This document shows, one piece after another, positions 49,701-58,204 of a stretch of DNA of 64,000 nucleotides. The notes beneath the pieces were generated by a model. The model was given only the letters and a program-made list of their open reading frames with translations, searched no databases and was not told the origin of the DNA. A program made the translations under genes and the position numbers. Within the stretch, counting starts at the first letter, position 1. Each line of letters starts with the position of its first letter. This DNA is from Betaproteobacteria bacterium (GTDB lineage: Bacteria; Pseudomonadota; Gammaproteobacteria; Burkholderiales; Rhodocyclaceae): contig JADIYD010000007.1 in assembly GCA_016705475.1 (NCBI GenBank), positions 124,001 through 188,000 of the forward strand, written 5' to 3'.

Positions 49701-51176
49701 TCAGTCAGCCTGTCGGCGTCTTCCCGCGAAGCCAGCGACGCCGAGCGCCAGCATCAAGCCCAATGCCAGCCAGTTCCCGAAGTGGGCGAAGGGTGTCATG
49801 CCTTCGTGGGCTTGCACCTTGCCGTGCAGCACGCCGGTCGTGAAGGCGGGCAGGGTAGCGCTGACGCGGCCTTGGGCGTCGATGATGGCGGTCATCCCCG
49901 TATTGGTTGCCCGCAGCATGGGGCGGCCGGTTTCGGCGGCGCGCATCTGGGAGATCTGCAAATGTTGCGGCTGGGCCAGCGAGCGCCCGAACCACGCGGT
50001 GTTCGAGAGATTGGCCAGGATGCCGGCTTGCGGCAGGGTGCGGATGATCTCTTCGCCGAAGACGTCTTCGTAGCAGATGTTGGCCGCCACGTGCTGGCCG
50101 GCGACGGCGAGCGGGGTCTGGACTTCCGGGCCGCGCGTGAAGGCGGACATCGGGATGTTGGCGTAGGCCATGAACCACGCGAAGCCGGCCGGGATGAATT
50201 CGCCGAAGGGGACCAGATGGTTCTTGCTGTAAACCTGCAGCGGCGAGCTGCCAATGCTGACGGCGCTGTTGAAGTAGCTGTCGCCGACGCCGGTCAGGGT
50301 GCCGAAAATGATGTCGCCGTTCTGGCGTTTGGCCAGCGCCTTGAGTTCGTCGAGGTAGTCGGGCGGAATCTGGTCGAGGAAGACCGGGATGGCGGTTTCC
50401 GGCAGCACGGTGAGTTGCGCCGGGTTTTGCGTGATCAGCTCGCGGTAGAGGTCTAGGGTGCGGAAGAAGGCTTCCGGCCGGAATTTCATTTCCTGCGGCA
50501 CGTTGCCTTGGACCAGCGCGACGCTGATGGGTTGGCCCACCGGTGTTGTCCACGCCACCTGCTGCAGGCCGAATCCGGCAAGGCCCAGCGCGGCTAGGAC
50601 GGGCAGGCCGACGCGCCAGCGGGCGAGCAGGGCGCCGCTCAGCGCGACGAGCAGCGACAGGCCATGCACGCCAAGAAGCGGTGCGAAGCCGGCCAGGGGG
50701 CTGGGCGCCGCCTGCGAGTAACCGACGGTGAGCCACGGGAAGCCGGTGAAAATCCAGCCTTTCAGCCAGTCGACCGCAGCAATCAGCGCGGCGAAGAGCA
50801 GGGCTTGCCGCCAGAATGCCGTCGGCTGCCAGCGCTTGAAGACATAGCCCGCAGCCATTGGAAACAGCGCCATGACGGTGCAGAACAGGAAGGCGGCGGG
50901 CCCGGCCATCCACCACGGCATGCCGCCGAAGACGGAGAGGCTGACGTACACCCACGACACGCCGGTGAGGAAAAAGCCCATGCCGAAGGCCAGCCCGGTG
51001 AGCAGGCCCTGACGGGGGTTGTCGGCCTCGCGCAGCAGCACGAACAGGCCAAGCCAGACCAGCGGCGCCAGCCAGAACAGGCCGAAGGGGGCGAAGCAAC
51101 CGACGCCGACGACACCGATGGTCGCAGCGATCAGATAGCGTGCTGCCCGTGATTTAGCCAGTAAGGTCTTGAGCAC
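49701..51176 (-). CDS. lnt: Apolipoprotein N-acyltransferase
   Basis: A 491-residue membrane enzyme adding the third acyl chain to lipoproteins. About six N-terminal helices, then the nitrilase-type domain with the Glu-Lys-Cys triad in LPETAIPVFLDQIP, YSKNHLVPFGEF and NICYEDVFGEEI. Its start overlaps corC by 23 bp. Last gene of the miaB-ybeZ-ybeY-corC-lnt group. Confidence 0.95.
   Translation of the reverse strand: MLKTLLAKSRAARYLIAATIGVVGVGCFAPFGLFWLAPLVWLGLFVLLREADNPRQGLLTGLAFGMGFFLTGVSWVYVSLSVFGGMPWWMAGPAAFLFCTVMALFPMAAGYVFKRWQPTAFWRQALLFAALIAAVDWLKGWIFTGFPWLTVGYSQAAPSPLAGFAPLLGVHGLSLLVALSGALLARWRVGLPVLAALGLAGFGLQQVAWTTPVGQPISVALVQGNVPQEMKFRPEAFFRTLDLYRELITQNPAQLTVLPETAIPVFLDQIPPDYLDELKALAKRQNGDIIFGTLTGVGDSYFNSAVSIGSSPLQVYSKNHLVPFGEFIPAGFAWFMAYANIPMSAFTRGPEVQTPLAVAGQHVAANICYEDVFGEEIIRTLPQAGILANLSNTAWFGRSLAQPQHLQISQMRAAETGRPMLRATNTGMTAIIDAQGRVSATLPAFTTGVLHGKVQAHEGMTPFAHFGNWLALGLMLALGVAGFAGRRRQAD
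50767..50784 (-). repeat. Partial dispersed repeat match inside lnt
   Basis: CAGTCGACCGCAGCAATC matches only the outer block of the inverted repeat. Could be chance; given for completeness. Confidence 0.3.
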
Positions 51177-52005
51177 CGGCTTTGGGTTTGGGGGCCGGCG
51201 TCACCAGCAGGGTGTACAGACGGCGGCTGTCGGCGCGAAGCACCTGGAAGCGGAGGCCGTCGATGTCCATGACTTCGTTGCGCTTCGGCACGCGGCCGAG
51301 GTGGCGCAGGACGAGGCCGCCGACGGTATCGAATTCCTCGTCGGAAAACTCGGTCTTGAAGGCTTCGTTGAAGTCCTCGATTTCGGTGCGCGCCTTGACG
51401 CGGTAGCGCCCGGTGGAGTCGAGGCGGATGTTGTCGTGTGCTTCGTCGAAGTCGTATTCGTCCTCGATGTCGCCGACGATCTGCTCGAGCACGTCCTCGA
51501 TGGTGACCAAACCGGCGACGCCGCCGTATTCATTGACGACGATGGCCATATGGTTGCGCGAGACGCGAAATTCGCGGAGCAGGACGTTGAGGCGCTTGGA
51601 TTCGGGGATGAAGACGGCCGGGCGCAGCCAGTCGCGCAGGTCGAAATCCTTTTCGATCTGGATGCGCAGCAGATCCTTGGCGAGCAGCACGCCGAGCACC
51701 TTGTCGCGGTCGCCATCGACGACCGGAAAACGCGAGTGGGCAGCTTCGATGACAACGGGGACGATTTCGGTCAGCGGATCATCGACATCGATGACGTCCA
51801 TCTGGGCCCGGGGAATCATCACGTCGGTGACACGGGTGTCGGAGGCGGCGAGCGCCCCTTCGATGATGGTCAGCGCGTCGGCGTCCATCAGGTTGCGCTC
51901 GTAGGCGCCATGCAGGATTTCCAGCAGCTGCACGCGGTCGTCGGGTTCGCGCAGCAGCAGGGAGGTCAGTCGTTCAATGAAACCGGGTTTACTGTCACTG
52001 TCCAT
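51154..52005 (-). CDS. corC: CorC/HlyC-type protein with CBS pair
   Basis: A 283-residue cytoplasmic protein: two CBS domains (MIPRAQMDVIDVDD; HMAIVVNEYGGVAGLVTIED) and a C-terminal transporter-associated domain (VGGLVLRHLGRVPKRNEV). Linked to Mg/Co efflux or envelope integrity. Usual place between ybeY and lnt. Confidence 0.93.
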   Translation of the reverse strand: MDSDSKPGFIERLTSLLLREPDDRVQLLEILHGAYERNLMDADALTIIEGALAASDTRVTDVMIPRAQMDVIDVDDPLTEIVPVVIEAAHSRFPVVDGDRDKVLGVLLAKDLLRIQIEKDFDLRDWLRPAVFIPESKRLNVLLREFRVSRNHMAIVVNEYGGVAGLVTIEDVLEQIVGDIEDEYDFDEAHDNIRLDSTGRYRVKARTEIEDFNEAFKTEFSDEEFDTVGGLVLRHLGRVPKRNEVMDIDGLRFQVLRADSRRLYTLLVTPAPKPKAGAQDLTG

Positions 52006-52010
52006 AATGT

Positions 52011-52460
52011 TTAAACCGCATACGGGTCTGGATAACCCATGGCGGCGAGAATCTCCGTTTCTTCGTTTTCCATGGCCTCGGCATCATCGTCGTTGTCATG
52101 ATCCCAGCCCTGCAAATGCAGCATACCATGCACCGTCAGGTGCGCGTAATGGGCGTCCAGCGGCTTGTTCTGCTCGGCCGCCTCGCGGGCGACAACGCTC
52201 GGGCAGATGACCAGATCGCCCGTCACCACCGGCTCCGTGTCGTACGGAAAGGACAGCACATTGGTTGCATAATCCTTGCCGCGATATTCGTTGTTCAGCG
52301 TCCGGCCTTCGTCGGCGTCGACCAGGCGGATCGTCACTTCGCCGCCGCCGACCAGCGCGGCGCGCGCCCATTTCACAAAGTCTGCGCGCAAGGGTAGCCC
52401 CTCACGGTTACAGACATATTGCACCGAGAGGTTAAGGCGTTTGCTTGGTGTGGGATTCAT
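52011..52460 (-). CDS. ybeY: Endoribonuclease YbeY
   Basis: A 149-residue metal-dependent RNase acting in rRNA maturation and ribosome quality control. The zinc motif LTVHGMLHLQGWDHDND (HGxLHLxGxDH) is complete, with LNNEYRGKDYATNVLSFPYD before it. Overlaps ybeZ by 29 bp. Confidence 0.96.
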   Translation of the reverse strand: MNPTPSKRLNLSVQYVCNREGLPLRADFVKWARAALVGGGEVTIRLVDADEGRTLNNEYRGKDYATNVLSFPYDTEPVVTGDLVICPSVVAREAAEQNKPLDAHYAHLTVHGMLHLQGWDHDNDDDAEAMENEETEILAAMGYPDPYAV

Positions 52461-53427
52461 AGGCTTCGACGATGCGGGCGACCAGCGGGTGGCGCACCAC
52501 GTCTTCCTTCTTGAAATGGGTAAAGGCCAGCCCGCGCACGCCCTTCAGAATGCTGATGGCTTCGTTGAGGCCGCTCTTGTGGCCCTTGGGCAGGTCGATC
52601 TGGGTGATGTCGCCAGTCACCACGGCCTTGGCGCCGATGCCGATGCGGGTCAGGAACATCTTCATCTGCTCCGGCGTCGTGTTCTGCGCCTCGTCAAGAA
52701 TGATGAAAGCGTGGTTGAGCGTGCGGCCGCGCATGAAGGCGAGCGGGGCGATCTCGATGGCGCGCTTTTCGTAGAGCTTGCTGACGCGGTCGGCGCCCAT
52801 GAGGTCGTAGAGTGCGTCGTAGAGCGGCCGCAGATAGGGGTCGATCTTCTGCGTCAGGTCGCCGGGCAGAAAGCCGAGGCGCTCGCCGGCTTCGACGGCC
52901 GGGCGGGTCAGGATGATGCGTTCGACGAGATCTCGCTCGAAGGCATCGACAGCGCTGGCGACGGCGAGATAGGTCTTGCCGGTGCCGGCCGGGCCGATGC
53001 CGAAGGTGATGTCGTGTTCCTGGATGTGCTTGAGGTACTCGACCTGGCGGGGCGTGCGGCCGTGCAGTTCGGTCTTGCGGGTGATCAGTTGCGGGCCGTC
53101 GATCGGGCCTTCGGCCTTGCGCGAAATGCGGCGCACCGGCGCGTTGAGGAATTCGATCAGGCCAAGCTGGATCTCATCGACGCCCAGCGGCTGGCGCGCC
53201 ATGCCGTAGAAATGCTGGAGCGCATCTGCGGTCAACCGCGATTTTTCGCCCAAAATGGAAAATCGCTCGTTGCGACGCTTGATGACGACATCGAAGCCAG
53301 CTTCGATCTGGCGGATGTTTTCATCGAGCGGGCCGCACAGGTTGGCCAGCAGTGTGTTATCGACCGGCGTGAGGGCGATGTCCACCGGCCGGGTTTTCGG
53401 CGCCGGTTTAGTCTTCTCGGATGACAA
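52432..53427 (-). CDS. ybeZ: PhoH-like ATPase YbeZ
   Basis: A 331-residue P-loop ATPase. FGIGPAGTGKTYLAVASAV (Walker A), FIILDEAQNTTPEQMKMFL (Walker B), VVTGDITQIDLP and an N-terminal KH-like region. Works with YbeY. The dispersed repeat 53224-53263 lies in the N-terminal region and reads ERFSILGEKSRLTADA, which still aligns with the family pattern. Start overlaps miaB by 20 bp. Confidence 0.95.
   Translation of the reverse strand: MSSEKTKPAPKTRPVDIALTPVDNTLLANLCGPLDENIRQIEAGFDVVIKRRNERFSILGEKSRLTADALQHFYGMARQPLGVDEIQLGLIEFLNAPVRRISRKAEGPIDGPQLITRKTELHGRTPRQVEYLKHIQEHDITFGIGPAGTGKTYLAVASAVDAFERDLVERIILTRPAVEAGERLGFLPGDLTQKIDPYLRPLYDALYDLMGADRVSKLYEKRAIEIAPLAFMRGRTLNHAFIILDEAQNTTPEQMKMFLTRIGIGAKAVVTGDITQIDLPKGHKSGLNEAISILKGVRGLAFTHFKKEDVVRHPLVARIVEAYESHTKQTP
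53224..53263 (+). repeat. Dispersed repeat copy 14, inside ybeZ
   Basis: ATCTGCGGTCAACCGCGATT, TTTCGCCCAAAATGGAAAAT. Moderate match, in coding sequence. Confidence 0.6.
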
Positions 53428-54745
53428 TTTCGCCTCTCAGCGTGTGCGATAGCGAAGACGTGATGCGGACATCGACGAAGGTGTTGATCAGCCGCGGATT
53501 GCCAGCGAAATTGACGATGCGGTTGTTGTCGGTACGCCCGGCCAGTTCATGCACGTCCTTCTTCGACGTGCCTTCGACCAGCACGCGCTGGATGCTGCCG
53601 ACCATGGTCTGGCTGATGGCTTGCGCCTGTTCGTCGATGCGTTTTTGCAAACGCAGCAGGCGGGCCGACTTGACCGCTGCCGGCGTCGAATCGTCGAGTT
53701 CCAGCGCCGGCGTGCCGGGGCGCGGGCTGTAAACAAACGAGAACGAGCTGTCGAAGCCGACCTCGTCGATCAGCTTCATCGTCTTCTCGAAATCCTCGTC
53801 CGTCTCGCCGGGGAAGCCGACGATGAAGTCCGACGACAGCGAAATGTCCGGTCGTGCCGCGCGCAGCTTGCGGATGATCGACTTGTATTCGAGCGTTGTG
53901 TAGCCGCGCTTCATCGCCGCCAGCACGCGGTCCGAGCCGGCCTGCACAGGCAGGTGCAGGTGCGACACGAGTTTGGGCACGTTGGCGTAGGTGTCGAACA
54001 GGCGCTGCGTCATTTCGCGCGGATGCGAGGTCGTGTAGCGAATGCGCTCGATGCCCGGCACTTCGGCGATGTACTCGATCAACATCGCCAGATCGGCCTT
54101 CTCGTCCGTCTCGGCCATGTCGCCGCGATAGGCATTCACATTCTGGCCAAGCAGCGTCACTTCGCCGACGCCGTTGGCGGCCAGTCCGGCCACTTCGGTC
54201 AGCACGTCGTCAAACGGCCGCGACACCTCGCCACCCCGCGTGTAGGGCACGATGCAGAAGGTGCAGAACTTCGAGCAGCCTTCCATGATCGATACAAACG
54301 CCGAGGCGCCCTTCACTTCAGCCGGCGGCATCGAATCAAATTTCTCGATTTCCGGGAAGGAAATATCAACCGCCGCCTTGCCTTTCGCCTTGCGCTCGGC
54401 CATGAGCTGCGGCAAGCGGTGAAGCGTCTGCGGCCCGAAGACGATATCGACGTAAGGTGCGCGGGCGACGATCGCATCGCCCTCCTGGCTCGCTACGCAG
54501 CCGCCAACGCCGATCACCAGATCGGGATTGAGTTTCTTCAAATGACGGACCCGACCGAGGTCGTGAAAAACCTTCTCCTGCGCCTTCTCGCGTACCGAGC
54601 AGGTGTTGAACAGGATGATGTCGGCTTCTTCCGGATTGTCGGTTCGGACAATCGCCTCGGAGGCGTTGAGCACGTCGGCCATCTTGTCCGAATCGTACTC
54701 ATTCATCTGGCACCCGAAGGTGCGGATGAACAATTTCTTGGGCAT
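53408..54745 (-). CDS. miaB: tRNA-2-methylthio-N6-dimethylallyladenosine synthase
   Basis: A 445-residue radical-SAM methylthiotransferase. UPF0004 domain with Cys in IRTFGCQMNEYDSD, ILFNTCSVREKAQ and GVGGCVASQ; radical SAM CSKFCTFCIVPYTRG; C-terminal TRAM domain. Modifies A37 of tRNAs that read UNN codons. The ATG at 54745 has the best context. First gene of its operon. Confidence 0.96.
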   Translation of the reverse strand: MPKKLFIRTFGCQMNEYDSDKMADVLNASEAIVRTDNPEEADIILFNTCSVREKAQEKVFHDLGRVRHLKKLNPDLVIGVGGCVASQEGDAIVARAPYVDIVFGPQTLHRLPQLMAERKAKGKAAVDISFPEIEKFDSMPPAEVKGASAFVSIMEGCSKFCTFCIVPYTRGGEVSRPFDDVLTEVAGLAANGVGEVTLLGQNVNAYRGDMAETDEKADLAMLIEYIAEVPGIERIRYTTSHPREMTQRLFDTYANVPKLVSHLHLPVQAGSDRVLAAMKRGYTTLEYKSIIRKLRAARPDISLSSDFIVGFPGETDEDFEKTMKLIDEVGFDSSFSFVYSPRPGTPALELDDSTPAAVKSARLLRLQKRIDEQAQAISQTMVGSIQRVLVEGTSKKDVHELAGRTDNNRIVNFAGNPRLINTFVDVRITSSLSHTLRGEIVIRED

Positions 54746-54818
54746 GGGTAACACTTCACAAATCGGTGGGTGCCGCTTAGGTCGTCACGCGGCACAAAAG
54801 TTCGCCATTATAGCTGAG

Positions 54819-54840
54819 CCTAAATTCGGTTGACCCGCCA
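54819..54840 (-). repeat. Dispersed repeat copy 15, truncated, overlapping the tRNA promoter
   Basis: CCTAAATTCGGTTGACCCGC. Its TTGACC is the -35 hexamer of the tRNA-Met promoter. Confidence 0.55.
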
Positions 54841-54858
54841 AGGCTCGCAAACTATAAT
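54830..54858 (+). promoter_or_regulatory. tRNA-Met promoter
   Basis: TTGACC (54830-54835), 17-bp spacer, TATAAT (54853-54858). It lies 16 bp before the mature tRNA 5' end. Confidence 0.85.
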
Positions 54859-54874
54859 CCGCGCCCTCAAGCGT

Positions 54875-54951
54875 GGTGATGTAGCTCAGTCGGTTAGAGC
54901 GGTGGATTCATAACCCACAGGTCGGCAGTTCGATTCTGCCCATCACCACCA
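54875..54951 (+). tRNA. tRNA-Met (anticodon CAT)
   Basis: A 77-nt cloverleaf. Acceptor GGTGATG pairs with CATCACC, the D arm contains AGCTCAGTCGGTTAGAGC, the anticodon loop is TTCATAA, the T arm has GTTCGATTC, and CCA is encoded. The acceptor starts with a G:C pair, so it is an elongator rather than an initiator. An A:C mismatch closes the anticodon stem next to the loop. Confidence 0.93.
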
Positions 54952-54959
54952 GAAATGCG

Positions 54960-54988
54960 AAAACCCGCTGATTCGTCAGCGGGTTTTT
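54960..54988 (+). terminator. Terminator of tRNA-Met
   Basis: AAAACCCGCTGA / TCAGCGGGTTTT with TTCG loop and trailing T run; a stable tetraloop hairpin. Confidence 0.93.
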
Positions 54989-55067
54989 TCTTTTTCGGCG
55001 CCGGATTCTGGGCCGAAAATTGCTAGTACTACCTCGTGGTGTCGTCTTTCCGAAAGCGAGGTGCGTC

Positions 55068-55298
55068 ATGCATGATTTTCCGAATTCATTTAATGCCAGC
55101 GCAAGCCTGACCGAAGAGGCCATGTTCTGGATACGTCTGGCGGCCTTCGCCGGCGTTTCGGAGTATGTGCTGTCGACGGGGGCTTCGTTGCAGGATGCGG
55201 AAGAGTGGTTGTTTGGCTATTGCTTGCCGGGCGATTTGCCGTCGCGCTTTGCCAGCCTGTCGGGCGGGGCTGCGAATCCGCGCATTTTGGTGCGATAG
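55068..55298 (+). CDS. Hypothetical 76-residue protein
   Basis: MHDFPNSFNASASLTEEAMF, then EYVLSTGASLQDAEEWLFGY. Soluble, helical. Family unknown. A GCGAGGTG stretch precedes the ATG at 55068; the frame extends further upstream but without a better start. Stands alone between the tRNA and ahpF. Confidence 0.55.
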   Translation: MHDFPNSFNASASLTEEAMFWIRLAAFAGVSEYVLSTGASLQDAEEWLFGYCLPGDLPSRFASLSGGAANPRILVR

Positions 55299-55384
55299 CG
55301 CTTGTCGGGTTGTCGACAAAGGCGAGAGAGCCAATGCACCGTCGATGTGCATTGGCTCCTGAAAGGGGCGGCTGATCGAATCGA

Positions 55385-56938
55385 TCAGGCCGGCGCCGAA
55401 CTGCGAATCAGGTGATCAAACGCGCTGAGCGAGGCGGTGGCGCCGGCGCCCATGGCGATGATGATCTGCTTGTAGGGCACGGTGGTGCAGTCGCCGGCCG
55501 CGAAGACGCCGGGTACGCTGGTCTGGCCCTTGGCGTCGATTTCGATTTCGCCGCGATTGGACAGGTTGACCGTACCTTTGAGCCAGTCCGTGTTCGGCAA
55601 CAGACCGATCTGGACGAAGATGCCTTCGAGGTCGATGCGCTTCACTTCGTCGGTGTTGCGGTCCTGGTAGATCAGGCCGTTGACCTTCTCGCCGTTGCCG
55701 GTGACTTCTGTCGATAGCGCTTTGACGATGACCGTGACGTTGGGCAGGCTACGCAGCTTTTTCTGCAGAACGGCGTCGGCGCGCAGCTGGCCGTCGAATT
55801 CGAGCAGCGTGACATGGCCGACGATGCCGGCGAGGTCGATCGCCGCTTCGACACCGGAGTTGCCACCACCGATGACTGCGACGCGCTTGCCCTTGAACAG
55901 CGGGCCGTCGCAGTGCGGGCAATAGGCGACGCCCTTGCCGCGGTATTCCTGCTCGCCGGGCACGTTCATTTCGCGCCAGCGGGCGCCGGTGGCGAGGATG
56001 ACGGATTTGCTTTTCACCGAGGCACCGTTTTCAAGCTTGATCTCAATAAGCTCGCCGGGCGTCAGTTGCGTTGCGCGCTGCAGGCTCATCACATCGACGT
56101 CGTAGTCCTTGACGTGTTCTTCGAGGCCCATGACGAGCTTGGGGCCGTCCGTGGCCTTGACCGAAATGAAGTTCTCGATGGCCAGCGTATCCATGACCTG
56201 GCCGCCGAAACGCTCGGCCAGCAGGCCGGTGCGGATGCCCTTGCGGGCGGCGTAGATGGCTGCCGCAGCACCGGCCGGGCCGCCGCCGACGATGAGGACG
56301 TCGTAGGCTTCCTTGGCGTTGATCTTTTCGGCATCGCGGGCGGCGGCACCGGTGTCGAGCTTGGCGATGATTTCTTCAATCGTCATCCGGCCGGCGCCGA
56401 ATTCGGCGTCATTCACGAAAACGGTCGGCACGGCCATGATCTTGCGCCGCTCCACTTCCCCCTGGAACATGCCGCCATCGATCATCGTGCTGGTGATGCC
56501 GGGGTTGAGCACGGCCATGAGGTTGAGCGCCTGCACGACGTCCGGGCAGTTGTGGCAGGACAGCGAAATGTAGGTCTCGAAGTTGAAGGTGCCGGGCAGG
56601 GCCTTGATGGCTTCGATGACCGCCGCGTCGACCTTGGGCGGATGGCCGCCGGTCTGCAGCAGGGCGAGGACGAGCGAGGTGAATTCGTGGCCCATCGGGA
56701 TGCCGGCGAAGGTGATGCGCGCTGCCTCGCCGGGCTGGCCGATGGCGAAGGAGGGGCGCAAGGCCGCTGTACCGTCTTCGCGCAGGCTGACTTTGGGCGA
56801 GAGTTCGGCGATGTCAGCCAGTAGGCCACGCATTTCCAGCGCCTTGGCACTATCGTCTAGGGTGGCGACGAGTTCGATCGGGCGTTGCAGTTTTTCGAGG
56901 TAGCCCTTCAATTGGGCCTTGATATTGGTGTCGAGCAT
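55385..56938 (-). CDS. ahpF: Alkyl hydroperoxide reductase subunit F
   Basis: A 517-residue NADH:peroxiredoxin reductase. The N-terminal tandem thioredoxin-like domain has SCHNCPDVVQ (CxxC); the FAD part has LIVGGGPAGAAAAIYAARKG; the redox pair is YCPHCDGPLF; then VIGGGNSGVEAAIDL and FAAGDCTTVPYKQI. Restores AhpC. The ATG at 56938 is used. It lies downstream of ahpC with a 158-bp gap containing a repeat and a hairpin. Confidence 0.96.
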   Translation of the reverse strand: MLDTNIKAQLKGYLEKLQRPIELVATLDDSAKALEMRGLLADIAELSPKVSLREDGTAALRPSFAIGQPGEAARITFAGIPMGHEFTSLVLALLQTGGHPPKVDAAVIEAIKALPGTFNFETYISLSCHNCPDVVQALNLMAVLNPGITSTMIDGGMFQGEVERRKIMAVPTVFVNDAEFGAGRMTIEEIIAKLDTGAAARDAEKINAKEAYDVLIVGGGPAGAAAAIYAARKGIRTGLLAERFGGQVMDTLAIENFISVKATDGPKLVMGLEEHVKDYDVDVMSLQRATQLTPGELIEIKLENGASVKSKSVILATGARWREMNVPGEQEYRGKGVAYCPHCDGPLFKGKRVAVIGGGNSGVEAAIDLAGIVGHVTLLEFDGQLRADAVLQKKLRSLPNVTVIVKALSTEVTGNGEKVNGLIYQDRNTDEVKRIDLEGIFVQIGLLPNTDWLKGTVNLSNRGEIEIDAKGQTSVPGVFAAGDCTTVPYKQIIIAMGAGATASLSAFDHLIRSSAPA

Positions 56939-56988
56939 GGCTGTTCTCTCAATTCTGAATTGCACTGGTTTTTTCCGGGTGACAAGGC

Positions 56989-57026
56989 ATCCACGGTCAA
57001 CCGCAAAAAACCGCTGAAATCCGAAG
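56989..57026 (+). repeat. Dispersed repeat copy 16, between ahpC and ahpF
   Basis: ATCCACGGTCAACCGCAAAA, AACCGCTGAAATCCGAAG. Confidence 0.78.
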
Positions 57027-57033
57027 CTCAGGA

Positions 57034-57070
57034 CTCGCTCCCCGAGCGGGGAGCGAGGGGGGGGGGGGGG
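57034..57070 (-). other. GC hairpin plus 14-G tract between ahpC and ahpF
   Basis: CTCGCTCCCC-GAGC-GGGGAGCGAG, a 10-bp stem, runs into 14 G (57057-57070). On the ahpC strand the C14 tract comes first, then the hairpin. It could reduce ahpF expression relative to ahpC. Tract length may be a read error or truly variable. Confidence 0.6.
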
Positions 57071-57096
57071 AGCGGTGGCGGCAGTGGGCTAAGTCT

Positions 57097-57660
57097 TTAG
57101 ATCTTGCCGACCAGGTCAAGCGACGGAGCCAGGGTGGCATCGCCTTCGTGCCACTTGGCCGGGCAGACTTCACCCGGGTGGGAGGCGGTGTATTGGGCGG
57201 CCTTCAGCTTGCGCAGGGTTTCGGAGACGTCGCGGGCAATCTCGTTGGAGTGAATTTCAACGGTCTTGATAACGCCGTCCGGGTTGATGACGAACGTGCC
57301 GCGCAGGGCCAGACCTTCTTCATCGATATGCACGTCGAAGGCACGGGTCAGGGCATGCGTCGGGTCGCCGATCAGCGGGAACTGGGACTTGCCAACGGCC
57401 GGCGAGGTTTCATGCCAGACCTTGTGCGAGAAATGGGTGTCGGTCGTGACGATATAGACCTCGGCGCCTGCCTTCTGGAATTCGCCGTAGTTGTTGGCGG
57501 CATCTTCGATTTCGGTCGGGCAGTTGAAGGTGAAGGCAGCCGGCATGAAGATCACGACGGACCACTTGCCCTTGAGGCTGGCTTCGGTGACTTCGATGAA
57601 CTTGCCGTTGTGGAAAGCCTGGGCCTTGAACGGTTGGACCTGAGTGTTGATGAGCGACAT
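57097..57660 (-). CDS. ahpC: Alkyl hydroperoxide reductase subunit C (peroxiredoxin)
   Basis: A 187-residue 2-Cys peroxiredoxin. Peroxidatic Cys in PAAFTFNCPTEIEDAAN, resolving Cys in HPGEVCPAKWHEG. Reduces H2O2 and organic peroxides. The ATG at 57660 gives the standard AhpC start MSLINTQVQPFKAQAF; longer in-frame sequence upstream is intergenic. An OxyR-type site lies upstream. Confidence 0.97.
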   Translation of the reverse strand: MSLINTQVQPFKAQAFHNGKFIEVTEASLKGKWSVVIFMPAAFTFNCPTEIEDAANNYGEFQKAGAEVYIVTTDTHFSHKVWHETSPAVGKSQFPLIGDPTHALTRAFDVHIDEEGLALRGTFVINPDGVIKTVEIHSNEIARDVSETLRKLKAAQYTASHPGEVCPAKWHEGDATLAPSLDLVGKI

Positions 57661-57730
57661 TGTTTTCTCCTGGGTGGGTGTTGGTAATCGGGAACAACGC
57701 CATGGTAGGGGGGGTTGATCCATCAAGCCA

Positions 57731-57767
57731 ATTGATTGGTCAAATACGGCTGATAGGCATTGTCTAT
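57731..57767 (-). promoter_or_regulatory. Candidate OxyR-binding site upstream of ahpC
   Basis: Four tetramers in the OxyR register ATAG-N7-CTAT-N7-ATAG-N7-CTAT: ATTG (57731), AAAT (57742), ATAG (57753) and CTAT (57764). The last pair is perfect, the first pair weak. It lies 71-107 bp upstream of the ahpC start. Confidence 0.6.
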
Positions 57768-57852
57768 GTCCGTGTTCTTGTTGGGCTGCTAAGCCAAAAG
57801 TACTAGTTCGTTTTTTCATTAGCACTACACATGCCCTTTCGGCGGTATGAAA

Positions 57853-57866
57853 TTGATGTGCATCAA
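57853..57866 (+). promoter_or_regulatory. Perfect FNR-type box upstream of napDABC
   Basis: TTGAT-GTGC-ATCAA, within the longer dyad AATTGATGTGCATCAATT. Its centre is 84 bp before the napD GTG, suitable for an activator at about -41 of a transcript starting near 57901. Predicts anaerobic induction of nap. Confidence 0.82.
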
Positions 57867-57943
57867 TTGAACTCGCCGAGTGGATGCGGATCATTGCCAG
57901 CCATGGTGGCATTGGGCTGCCAAAGCTTGAGGAGGTAGGCCGG

Positions 57944-58204
57944 GTGAACATTTCCAGCGCCATTGTGTACGTTGCTCCAGAGCGCCTTGAAGAGGCTTGC
58001 GGAGCGCTTCTCCTGATGCCGGGGGTGGAGATCCATGCCCGGAGTCCTGAGGGCAAGGTGGTCGTCACTCTGGAGGATGACGACACGAACACGGCTGCGG
58101 ATAAATATGTAGCCCTACATGGATTGCCCGGTGTCGCATCGGTCGCCATGGTTTATCAATACAGCGACGACGAATCAGTAGATACCGAGGAGGTAGAGGC
58201 GTGA
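57944..58204 (+). CDS. napD: NapD, chaperone for periplasmic nitrate reductase
   Basis: An 86-residue protein, VNISSAIVYVAPERLEEACG followed by MPGVEIHARSPEGKVVVTLE, the two half-ferredoxin-fold repeats of NapD, which binds the NapA Tat signal. A GTG start with a strong GAGGAGG ribosome site. Ends overlapping napA by four bases. Confidence 0.9.
   Translation: MNISSAIVYVAPERLEEACGALLLMPGVEIHARSPEGKVVVTLEDDDTNTAADKYVALHGLPGVASVAMVYQYSDDESVDTEEVEA

Noticed and set aside
57661..58149. N-terminal extension of AhpC upstream of 57660
   Set aside because: AhpC has a standard start at 57660, and the extension would cover the promoter region with OxyR and FNR-type sites.
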